Shown piece after piece: positions 44,419 to 55,603 of a stretch of 64,000 nucleotides of DNA (positions within the stretch are counted from its first letter, which is position 1; every line of letters begins with the position of its first letter). Source of the DNA: Sepiola atlantica (taxonomy: Eukaryota; Mollusca; Cephalopoda; Sepiida; Sepiolidae); the NCBI GenBank assembly GCA_963556195.1, contig OY744519.1, positions 31,677,408-31,741,407 on the forward strand, given 5' to 3'. The position numbers and the translations under genes are program-made. The notes under the pieces were generated by a model, which saw nothing but the letters and a program-made list of their open reading frames with translations, made no database searches and was not told the DNA's origin.

Positions 44419-44904
44419 GGTATAACGGCATGACAACCGAGACTTCGAAAGACACGCAGTGCGCTGGCCGGTAAACTTCAGAAATCAGCTACCCGTGCAC
44501 CTTGCATCTTTAATACACAAAATTCTGAGTCAACACATAAGGAAAAATGAAGTTTATTTACAGAAATATTTAATAGTGAAAATAATTTTTTTTTTTAGTA
44601 ATATTTAATAAATTACATAATGATAACATTATGGATTTTTTTCATTTTTACAAATACTTAAATGAAACTTTTTCTTTTTACATACAAATTTTTTTTTATT
44701 AATATTAAAAAAAATCAAATAAAATTCACGTCATGCAATTCTTTCATTGCATACACATTTTCTTCAATAAATATGTTCAGGGACGGCGGGACAGTTATGA
44801 AAGTGTGTGGGGTGGGGGGCTCTCCTAAATAGTAGGGGGCCCAATCCACATTGCGCCCAGAATGCCAAATATGGGAATAAATTCAATATCTTGACTAAAA
44901 ATGA

Positions 44905-45300
44905 TTGTCCGATAGTGGATGAGAGCTCGTTAGAAGTGGAATGGAATTCTCTTGGTGATAGAAACACAAAAATTCAAAATATTTCAATTTTTTGGCGTCT
45001 GGCTCAAATTACCTTGTTCGGGCATATTGGGGGAAAAATCACTGTTTGGGGCATATTTTGGTTTAAAATGATCGTCTGATAGTGGTTGATGGCTCGTTAG
45101 AAGCAGAATGGAATACTCTTGGTGATAGATAAAGAAACATTAACAAAAATTCAATTTTTTGGCGTCTGAGCCCAAACTACCATATTAGGGCATTTTGGAC
45201 CAAATACACCTTTTTGGACTTAATCTAGACATAAAATGATTTTCTGACACTGCTTGATGGCTCATTTGAAACATATCAGCAAGTCGCTTCTAGTAAAAAT
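44905..45300 (+). repeat. Three diverged ~180-bp tandem units inside the inner hAT
   Basis: GGATGAGAGCTCGTTAGAAG, GGTTGATGGCTCGTTAGAAG and GCTTGATGGCTCATTTGAAA mark successive units, two of them followed by TTTTTTGGCGTCTG and then a GGGCAT(A/T)TTGG block. Confidence 0.65.
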
Positions 45301-45627
45301 GACAAAATTCAAGAATCAATTGGTTTATCAAATACAGAGAATACATAAAGTTAAAAGTATTAACTGGGCACACTGTGCGGCCTATATGATGAACATATAC
45401 GTTTTTTACATACATATGTAATTTAATTTATTTAAGTACATAAATCTTACAAACCAAATATACATACATTGTGTATCATACAAGTATGTACTTTCACATA
45501 GGGGCAACAAAGTATCATATTTATATATATAGTATACAATCTTTTGTAGATATAAAACGATACTAATAACATAAAACAATTTATATTCTCAAATGTAATT
45601 GCTCATATTCATATCAATGAATATATT

Positions 45628-46900
45628 TTAAAACAATCCAAACGTATTAAAACGTCTATCATTAAGCTGTACAAAAGTGTTTGCAACAGAATGCAAGTTC
45701 AAAGAAGACGCCTTATCTTTGTGGATATTCAGAATTGCTACACTGTTTAAACGTGTAGATGTCATTGTGGACCGTAAGAATGTTTTTAGGCGTCTCATAG
45801 CAGAAAAGGATCGCTCTGAAACTGCAACTGTAGCTGGACTGACGAGAAGTATGCGAACCAGTACTTCTATATCTGACACCACAGACGGAACAGGGCAGGT
45901 CATAGATCTGAAAAAACGGAGTATGTCGGATAGCTGCACATCTTCTGGCTTTCACTCATCTTGTGTGTTTACCCATTGTGTCAACAGTTTGAAAAATGGG
46001 TAACTGCGCCTTTAATTTGTTGACATCCACATCGCCAGCATACAGCTTTTGAATTTCACCGAGCTTTACCTCATCAACAAGATTTTTATGTATATAATCT
46101 AGTAGAAATGTTTCTATTAATTTATATACGTGGAAGCCAGGTTGATTAAATCTGCGTTCAATGCTAGAAATAGCAAGATCCAATCCTTCAAACTAAATTA
46201 GACAGTATCTATCCTTCGGCTCATCAAATTGAAACCCCGGACTACCGTCTTTCAAATTGGCTGGTAGTTTGCGCTTTCTAGGCAAAACTGGATCATCCAC
46301 CTCCAGTATTTCTAGCTTCTTCTCCATTGTTTCAAAAAAAAAAAAAAAATTAAAGGATTTATCTGAACAAATTTTTTTCTAAGTATCAACAGTGTGAGTG
46401 GCTATTACTTGTGCTTCGCATGACGATAAGTTGGGGTCCTGGAGAGTAGCGGACAGATTGTCAGTGTGTCGGTACATAAGTTCACCTAATGTTAATCCGA
46501 AATAAAAGTCGAATTTCTTCATCTGGCTTTGGGCACCGATTATTCGTGCTCTCATCTCCGACTCTAAGCGAATCTGCAAGCATTCCTTCCAGAGTGTATG
46601 TATGATTATGTAATTGTCTAGAATACTGGATAAACTTTTAGCTCGGACTGTCCATCGTGTGAAGCTGAATACTCGGATTCCATGTGATGCAACTTCAGTA
46701 TCAGGATCTGTTTCCTCTTTAATTCGATTGAAGTGACCTTATCTTTTAGGAGAATGTTTTATAAGTTTACATATGTCATGCACGATGTGCATTGCATCTC
46801 TCAGAATGATACATCTTGATGTGACGTCTTTGACAGATAAACCATCGAATTTTGTGATGTTAACCGCGACACGTTATGAAAGTAGTTCACGAAATGTAAA
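45628..46900 (-). pseudogene. hAT transposase remnant (ZMYM1-like type)
   Basis: Minus-strand pieces in order: RDAMHIVHDICKLIKHSPKR, FSFTRWTVRAKSLSSILDNY, MRARIIGAQSQMKKFDFYFG then HTDNLSATLQ, VLPRKRKLPANL, LDLAISSIERRFNQPGFHVY, and the C-terminal dimerisation block SPATVAVSERSFSAMRRLKT followed by LNSVAILNIHKD. This order matches hAT transposases of the kind annotated as zinc finger MYM-type protein 1-like in animals. Stops at 46379, 45956 and elsewhere plus frame changes make it inactive. The N-terminal zinc finger is not found. Confidence 0.85.
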
Positions 46901-47561
46901 CAACTTTTTAAAATTATATATTTTCTAATCTCTTTTCTTATCAATGCACATCAGGAATTTTAGAAAAAAAATCAGTGCACTGATGGCTTAAATTGTGAAA
47001 AGTTTCAGATTTCTGAAAAGTTTGTTTTCCTTCAAATTTCGGTCATTTTTTCATACAATATCAGATCTGTTCTACAGATGCGCAAAAGTGATACAAAAAT
47101 AGTTATCGTTCTTGGCTATTTCATTCATATAAAAGTTGCTCGATCAAGAACGTCAGCCATTTTGAACCTCCGTATTTCTGAGAAAAAGGGGGCGTTGCTT
47201 TGTAAATATCAATGGCGGACTAGCAGACGAAATTTGATCATCCATAATGTTGACTGTTTGTTGGATTATAATAATAATCAACCGGAATAATAGAATTAGG
47301 AGTTTTTATACAAAATCTTTTTTTCTTCTTTCTTTTTTTATTATTGTCTGCCGCTGTCTTCAAAAAAGGAAAGCAAATAAATTGTGATTCACAGCTAAAC
47401 TAAAGAAATGCCAAAATCAGTTTAATTCAAGTTTCACGTGTTTTGCTTCGGGGTGTCGATTTTTTGGAGAAGAAAATGAAAGTCTGTAAATATACCTATA
47501 GAATAGGGACCTTTAACAAAAACTCACCCATTTTGCTTGGTTTTCGCCAAATTTGAGATGA

Positions 47562-47616
47562 AATTGATTGTTGGTCTTATATTGTAATGATGACAATATA
47601 AGACCAACAATCAATT
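47562..47616. repeat. Perfect 24-bp-stem hairpin
   Basis: 47562-47585 pairs perfectly with 47593-47616 (AATTGATTGTTGGTCTTATA and four more bases) around a 7-nt loop. It lies about 150 bp inside the right end of the inner hAT. Confidence 0.9.
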
Positions 47617-47687
47617 AATAGATAAGCTAATTATATAAAAATTAAACACATGCATATCAACTTAATTATTGATGACCGTAAAGTGTG

Positions 47688-47752
47688 TGGGGGGGCCCAA
47701 GTCAAAATGGGGGGGGGGGGCTTGGGCCCCCCTGTCCCCCCCCCCCCCCCGG
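47688..47752. repeat. G-run/C-run cluster
   Basis: Runs of 7 G, 14 G and then 6 and 17 C alternate within 65 bp just inside the inner hAT's right end. The left end carries a related G-rich patch at 44809-44840. Confidence 0.85.
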
Positions 47753-48197
47753 TGCCGCCGTCCATGAATGTTATGTGTCTTAAAATATGAATTTTGTAAT
47801 TAGAAATTTAGTAATGTTATTTAAAAAAAGTCTTCAAATTATTTTTACTGTTTACGTAACATACATATTTCTTAAAGAAAAGGTGTTTTGTTCAAAATTT
47901 ATGTATTTCTTCTGTGTTTACAAATAATTTATTTAAACTTCATAATACAAACGGATTCGGTATAAGATATTGCCAAACACCAAGATGTATGTGGACGAAT
48001 TAATGAAAAACACAAACAAAATGGTTATATGTGGATATCGAAAGCACGATGAAAATGATGATATGTGGAGGTAATCTAGCGGGAACGTATTGTAGCGGGG
48101 ACTAGGAAGAACCTACTATAGCAGGGATTGATTTCGGAGGTTTACCGGTCAGCACGCTGCACGTCTTTGGAGGTCTCAGTTGTTATGTCGTTATACT

Positions 48198-48330
48198 GAT
48201 GATCTTTGTTTGGCAACGCAAGCACGGGACTTGAAAACAATTGCGCGATGTCTTTCAGATGCTCTCAATACCGTATTCCATTCAAAATTCTTTATAGATT
48301 TCCGAGTTTGACAAAATGCACCATTCAGGT
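48198..48330 (+). pseudogene. LINE reverse transcriptase, 3' half, interrupted
   Basis: The frame resumes with DDLCLATQARDLKTIARCLS then DALN, which is motif C and the helix after it in the same LINE type as 44010-44418. It decays after about 40 codons. Confidence 0.7.
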
Positions 48331-48334
48331 CAGA

Positions 48335-49060
48335 GATTACATCGGCTAAAATGTTGTGAGAATAACATCCAAAATAAGAATGGCAGTCCAAATAATCTAA
48401 ATTTCCAAAAAATTGTTTTTTTTTTTTTGTCCTTTTTCAAAAGTGTACCAAAATGTTCATGTACATATTTCACTATATTAAAAAAAAAAAAAAAAAATGA
48501 ATGCAAACTGATTTTTAACCATTGTTTCTTCTAATTTCAGTCTGAAAATTGAATTGCAGAAAATAATGCTACCTATACATACCTGGCACAGGAGATTTCT
48601 GACCAGATTAAAGTTAGTACTGTTCTGGTCGATGTCAGGCGATTAACCTCTTATCCTTTTGGAATTGAGGGGGGGATGATCATCATCAGGGGTGTCCTCA
48701 CAGGGAAAAGTGGACAGGGTTGATGGTAAATGTTAACCCCATCTAGAGTGCCCTCCTCTCCTTTGGGGGGGGGGGGGGGGGGGGGTAGGGTTAGAGTCCC
48801 ACTATAAACGGAATTTGCATCCGTGGGAGACAGATAAATGAACATGCTCAGTAATTCATTTGAAGGCGTTAATTAATCATTTTAATATAAAGAAATATAA
48901 ACTATAAAAGAATAAAAACAAAAAACAAATTATCTAGTGGGAAAGCTTTACATAAGGTTTTTTTATGCAGAGCAAGAAATTTCTAAAAACGTGGACTTGC
49001 ATGAAAAAAATTTTAAAAATAAAAAAATAAATAGAAAACTGACTTTTTTTTAATTTTTGT
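48335..49060. other. No gene; G21 run
   Basis: Contains poly-A tracts and a run of 21 G at 48765-48785 followed by TAGGGTTAGAG. Nothing coding is seen before the RRS1 3' end. Confidence 0.4.
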
Positions 49061-49063
49061 AAT

Positions 49064-49069
49064 TTTATT
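49064..49069 (-). terminator. RRS1: RRS1 polyadenylation signal
   Basis: AATAAA on the minus strand, 47 bp past the RRS1 stop codon; the only canonical signal close to the stop. Confidence 0.7.
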
Positions 49070-49115
49070 CATTTAACCCCCCCACCCCTTCCCATATTTA
49101 CATAAAGGCTACTGT

Positions 49116-49299
49116 TCACCGTTTCGCCTTCTTGGCAACTTTACCTTTCCTGCCAGATTTGAACCCTTTTCCAGGCTTAGAAAATTTCTTGTCCCCTTTA
49201 CCGAATTTCTTGTCCCCTTTGCCGAATTTCTTGTCCCCTTTGCCAAGGTTTTTCTTCCCCTTTTTCAGACTGAGAGGATTATCCTTTTTCATCTTGGCT
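49116..49299 (-). CDS. RRS1: RRS1 terminal coding exon
   Basis: Encodes the Lys-rich tail, including a KGDKKFG heptad repeated three times ([10 protein letters not shown] then two more), and ends KVAKKAKR with TGA. Acceptor is TTTTTTTAG before AGCCAAG. The heptad repeat resembles the GGKRKGG-type repeats in vertebrate RRS1 tails and may vary in number between species. Confidence 0.93.
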
Positions 49300-52200
49300 C
49301 TAAAAAAATAAGGGGGAGAAAAAAAAAAAAACAGTTAAAAAAAATAATTCAACAGTTAACAAAATTTATATTAATACATTATATAAAGTTAGGTATGTGT
49401 ATTTGTTTATATATTTGTATGTACAGGTTTCACTCGTAAACTAATTAACCGATCAGTATGAATTTTGGAACACAGCTGCTAGGTGTAAGGGTGGGTAATG
49501 TGGGCTATATTTAATTTAGTTTTATGAAAAGGGAGTCAAAAGTAGGTGGAAGCAGTTCATGAAAATTCAGATACTTTGATTTTTGTGAAATTTTAACAAT
49601 AATAAACATTCTCCAAATTTCAGTTTCTTTGGAGTTTTTTAAAGGTTTTTTTAAGGGAACAACCTCTTTTCTTTTAAAATATTTCAGATTTGTATTAAAT
49701 CTGATTAGGCATCAATTAAGCCAGATTCTTTGAATTTCAATTCTTCTTAAGAACCCCCTAAGCTAAAGCCTTAAATTTAGACATTTTCTAGAATCAAAAT
49801 CGTGTAATCAATTTTGATAAAAATTGGAATAAGGATTCTAGAAATAAGTTTTAGTAGCATTATATCTTGATTTTAATCTTTGTTAAGAGACAGAAAAGTG
49901 ATGCAAAACTATTGTTTAGAGAATTAGTTTTACCCGCCCTGGGATGGGTATTCTTCTTGTTTACATATACAAAGATAGTTGTATTGTCAAGTTTGCATAT
50001 TGGTAGCATTATGGTTATGTAACTAAAAGAGAGAGACAAGCAGAATTATTATGATGATGGTGATTACCTTGAGACTTCTTCTTCATGCATTTTCATGTTT
50101 GCAGCCTTTGTGACGTTTAGCACTTCACGTTTGCCCAATTTACCAAGCAAATCCAATTGATGGGAAGCTTCAGCCTTGATGTCCCCGTGGTTGGGGGCAA
50201 ACTGGAAAGGAAAATAGAAACAAATTAAATACATTAATAAAATTGTGGCAGATAAATCATTTAATGGGGGTGAGTGAAAAAAAAAAAATTCACATAAGGA
50301 ATTTGCTGTTTTAGAACTTTTGAGATAAGGATTGCTAATTTGTTGTGAAAATAACATTCAAGATGAGAACAGTCGTCCGAATAATGCTAATACGAAATTT
50401 CTGTTAAATACCAATTCAAAGAGAATCTTCTTCTCAGGAGGAGAAGAATTTTACTAACATTTTTCACATTCTGCACCCAACTACATTTATTATCACAAGC
50501 GAAATCTTATGGAAATTCCACGGTGTAATGTGGTCTATCATCCAGCGGTTGCCCTCATAGTCGAATCCAAAAATTGTGTAAAATAAAAGGCTGTTGTGTA
50601 AACTCTGCTGAACAAAAATTATCAACCAGAGACTGTGGTACCCCCTGCGCTTTTTTTTACCCACCCCGCAAACAAGGCATATTGTTATAGAACGGCAACC
50701 CAGTTGAGCAAAAAAAAATTTTATTCACATTTAAATTTTGCATGTTTGTATGGTCGGGAAAACATGGAGCAGAGAGGGAATTCCAAGATGAAAGAAGCAG
50801 TCTGAGGAAATCTATTAGAGTAAAACATTTTCTGGCATCTAGGGACTTCTACAGTAAAGGGGTGTGATTTTGTTGGTAGTCAGTGGGTCCATTGTATTTA
50901 TGTTGAGAGGTTACCGCAGCTGCAAAATAAATTTCAAAAAGACTGACAACTGTTGGTTAATAAAAACAGGTTTATGAAAGTATTTCACAGGAGTGCCACC
51001 AGGGTTGAGTATAATATAATCGTCCAGGTTCTTTTAGCTGCAATGTGGATAAATAGTCTTTAAACGCTTTTTTTACACTGGCTGATGGAGAACTGGGATT
51101 TTTCACAACTTGGTTATGAATTATCTGTGGGTCGAGTTTCTTCAAAGTGTTTGCTTACAGTGCTGATACACAGAGGGCTCAAGAACATAAAAACAATTCT
51201 TCACAAGAACTGGACTTCTAACTCAACTGAATATTCCAAATCTACTGCTTATATCAAATTCCATTTCAGAGCCGATTGGGTTGGAGAAAAACTAACTAAT
51301 CTTCCAGACTCTTATATTTGTTTTCATCCAATGAGATCTCATTGGTTCCTGATCAATCCCATTTTTTTTTTCAAGCAAAAGGGCACACTTTTTGGTGCTT
51401 ATGCATATCAGCCCTGACATTGAAATATTTAAAGAATGTATAAACTTTATTATGTACTTACGTGTTAGCTGAAAATAAGATTGTGCAGAAAAAATTACGC
51501 AAATTCATCCAGTAGTTATTAAATTATAAGAAAAAGAAAAAAAAAGGATTTTACGTACATTTTGACATTTTTGTAAACAATGGAGACACCAAACCCCGAA
51601 AATATGAGTTATCGTCCTTGACCACTGGAAAATGGTGGAAATATCTACCGAGTGATAAAATCGTTTTTTATTTATAATTGAATAAATACTGGATGAATTT
51701 GCATAATTTTTGGTGTACAGTCTTTTTTTCATCTACCACGTACATAACAAAGTTTATACATTTCTTTAGCTATTTTATTTTTAAGAGCGGTCTAACATGT
51801 CAGGGTTGATATGCACAAGCACCCACTTTTTTTTTTTTACTCCTATTTGCTTTGGGCTCCATCTTCCATCTCTATCCGCAGCCATCCTCTAATGTATACG
51901 GAAGACGGTGCTTTCTTCAAGAAGAAGAATATTACTTCTTTTTTTTTTTAAACTTTATTTTCGCTAAAATTCTATCGGCTCCAGCAAGAAGTGCCATATA
52001 GTTGCTTTCTTTAAAAATATTTTTTTTTTTTAAATAAATAAAATAAAAGACAACTTACCTTTCTTTTACAGCCAACATTTTTAGCCGGTTTCTCTTTTGC
52101 TAGTGTCTCTGTGAATTTGCCAACGGACGCTGTCGATAATTTGGCCACTGCAATTTTCCTATTGACCTCATCTCGAGATTCTTTCAACGTTGGTGTATGA

Positions 52201-54340
52201 TTCAATTCAGAGACTGAAATTGGAGAAAAACAAAAAGAATAACTTTTCAATAGAAATCTCAAAATTTACTTTCATTTTATCATCTACATTTAAAATCATT
52301 AATTGTTAGTTATTGCAATTTTATTGAATTGTAACATCTCACCTTTATTTTCAACAAAAGTTTGGATAAAATTGATTGGTTTTAAATTTTATTTCTTTAA
52401 TTTACCTCTTAAAATGCTGAGAATCTAAGTCAATTTCTATTAAAGGTTGGAGGTCATTTTTCTTTCAAAAATTACAATAATTTTTTTTTAATTTAAAGAA
52501 AAAAAAATGAACACAAAATAAAAATTACAAAACACTAATTTAATAATAATTGTCAAAAAGAAAATGGCAGTCGGAGAAGATTTTTGAATAAAAGTTTCTT
52601 TTATATTAAACTAATAGAAGAAACTGAACTCACTCCACTAAAACACGTTGTTTAAGAAAAAAATTGTTTTTTTATAATCTAAAAATTTAGAGCTTAATAG
52701 ATAATCTGACTATAAAAAAATAACAAATTTTAGGATGAGGAAGATCAAAGAAAAACAAAAATCTAATCAGTCTTAAATACTAAAACTGAATGAATCCTAA
52801 AATCTCTAAAAAATCTGCCACAATAGTAAAAATGTATCTTTTCAAGCGCCTGTACAAAACCACTTCCAAGTAGTGATGGGTTGAGCAGGAAGAAAAATTA
52901 AATTATGAAAGAAACAAAAGAGAAATAATTCTCAAATCCTTCCGGGTACAATGCTTTTTTTTTTTACTCACTATCTTTTGCATGACAGCATGAAAGTACA
53001 CACACAAGTTAAATAGTTAATAAAAATTAACTCACCTAAAATAACAGTTTTGTATAACTTTTATGTCCCATTACAAAGATTAAAATCAAGCTATATATGC
53101 TACTAAACCATATGTCTAGAATCACTGTTCCAATTTTAACTAGAAGTCATTACATGATTTTCATTTAAAAAAAAAAAAAGGAAAAAAATTTAAGGCTTAA
53201 GCTTAAGGGGTCTTAAGAAAAAATTTACATTCAGGGAATCTTGCTTAATTGGCGTCTAATAACTATAGATCAAATTTCATACGAATTGGAAATACTTGAA
53301 TTTTCAAATATGAGGTTCTGTCCATATTATGCCTCCTAAATAGCCTTTAAGATTCTCCAAAGATTTGGGGAATACTTATTAATTGATATCTAATAATACC
53401 CATGGTTTAAATTACATGGAGGTATCGGAATTTTCACAAAAATCTCCAGCTCTCTTTTGCCTGAATCTAAATATAACCCATCCTTACATATAGTTTCAGA
53501 GTTTACTCTACATTAATATATAAACATACACATAAAGACATATATGGATCAAACCCGAATCAAGACAACAAACCTTGGACAAACAAAAGGATCAATATCC
53601 TTTTAGATAGAGATATATCAATAATAATATAACATACTTAAATTATTTAAGCTAAGTACAAGATATATATATTTTTTTAAATTTTTTTTAACATGGTTCA
53701 CCCCAAACAAGGCAGGCCGCCACTGTAGACGTAAGGGGCTACTGAGAAAAAAGAAAAGGGGAGAAGGTTGGGGGGTCAGCCTAAATTGGGATCTGCGCAG
53801 CGAGATGTCTGTTCACATTAGTTTTAAATTTCTGCATGTCAGTACTGTCGGGAAAACAGGGGGAAGGGAGGGAGTTCCAGAGGCCAGCAGCACGAGGAAA
53901 GAAGCTACTTGAGTAGAAGGCTTTCCGGTATCTGGGGACCTCCACAGTGAATGAATGAGATTTAGTTGATTGTCAAGTTGGTCTAGTGAATTTACGTCGA
54001 GGGGGCACCAGAGTAGTCAATTCATCGGAGCATAATCCATTGAAGTATTTGTAAAACAAACATAAGGATGCTACATTGCGGCGATGGGACAGAGACTGGA
54101 GCTTGGTTGATAGTGAGGGACCTATTAGGTTGGCGACTCTTTTTTGGACCTTGTCAAGGAGGGAGAGACTAGTAGATGATGCACCAGCCCAGATATATAT
54201 GATGATTCGACGAAGAATCGAAAACGTTTGTGATACATATGAAAAACACATTAATTCTTTTTGATTTTAACACAAAAAAACCATTATAAAAAAAAGGTAT
54301 AATTAAGCAGGGAGATTCGTTATTTTTAACAATGTCTGCT

Positions 54341-54377
<37 letters not shown>

Positions 54378-55558
54378 CAAACATGAAAGGAAGACGAGTT
54401 TTATCGTTCATGATTAAAAGTTAATCAAGAGAAAAAAAAGAAGCCAAACGACTGATTTCGCCCTATGGCGAATATTTTTATGGGTTTCTATGAGAAGGCT
54501 TTATTACTAAACCGTTAGTCTATTTTCGATATGTAAACGATACATTTTGCCTTTTTAATAATGAAACGGAGGCAAATAAATTCTTCTCCTTACTCAATAA
54601 AATGCATCCTGCATTAAAATATACCTATGAAGGAGAGCGTAATTCCACTTTAGCTTTCCTCAATGTATTGGTAACAAAAACTCCATAGAGTTACCTTACA
54701 TCAATCTACCGTAAACCTACATTTACAGGACTATATACCTGCTGGATTCATTTTGTCCTAACAAACAAAAGGTAAACTTGATTTGGACATTAACACACAG
54801 AGCCCTTATGATTTGCTCAAAATCAAAATTGGACGAAGAAATTAAAACTATAACAAATACTTTGTCCAATAACGGCTATCCCTTGATGTGATTAGGACAG
54901 TCATCAAAAGGAAAATAAATACTTTTTCCAAAATAAAACCAAATACGGTGACTAAATGTCCGATTTACATTCGTTTACCTTAGTTAGGCACAGTAAGTGA
55001 GAAACTCGCCAAGCAAATCAGCTCAGCAGTTGAAAATTGCTATTTTGCTTCGAATGTGCGTGTTGTGTTCTCTACAAAACCTTTATTGACGTCCTCTCAT
55101 AAAGATGTTTTACCTCCCCCCACCATAAAAATAACGTAATTTATCATTTTAAATGTAGTTGCAGTGCCGACTATGTGGGTAGGACGACGCTGAGATTGGA
55201 TAGTAGAGTCCAACAACACATTCCGAGTAAAATTAGGAATGGAACCTTCCGGTCAACAGACGTTCAAAATAACACATACGCGTCTTCCATTACAGACCAT
55301 TTACTTAAAAACCCGCCGTGCACTAGGAATTTCAGCATGGACTCCTTCACCATTCTCAGTCATGCTCACTCATTATACCATCTAAAAACCTTGGAGACGA
55401 TCCACGTTCGTCTAACACGTTCCTCTCTTTGTAAAGAGAGGGTGAAACCGGTCGGCTGGCTTTCTTTTTTTTTTTCTCTTGATTAATTTTTAATCATGAA
55501 TGATAAAACTCGTCTTCCCTTCATGCTTGCAATAATAAAATGTTGTACTCCCCAAAAA

Positions 55559-55603
<45 letters not shown>

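Larger units (their letters stand above)
44778..47766 (-). mobile_element. Inner hAT transposon
   Basis: Left end CAGGGACGGCGGGACAG; right end read inward CATGGACGGCGGCACC. Both fit the CAGGG(A/G)CGG-type hAT terminus. The minus-strand transposase remnant lies between. Flanking AATATGTT and AATGTTAT do not match cleanly as a target duplication. Confidence 0.65.
44419..48197. mobile_element. Outer hAT-like element interrupting the LINE RT
   Basis: The first about 68 bp (GGTATAACGGCATGACAACC onward) match the reverse complement of the last about 68 bp (AGTATAACGACATAACAACT onward) with scattered differences. The ends are flanked by an 8-bp near-duplication inside LINE motif C. Its own sequence outside the inner hAT amounts to about 360 bp on the left and 430 bp on the right, with no transposase, so it was probably a non-autonomous element. 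Confidence 0.7.

Noticed and set aside
51085..51417. 110-codon ORF as a gene within the RRS1 intron
   Set aside because: It partly overlaps a foldback arm and shows no known motif. A retroelement origin is possible but unsupported.
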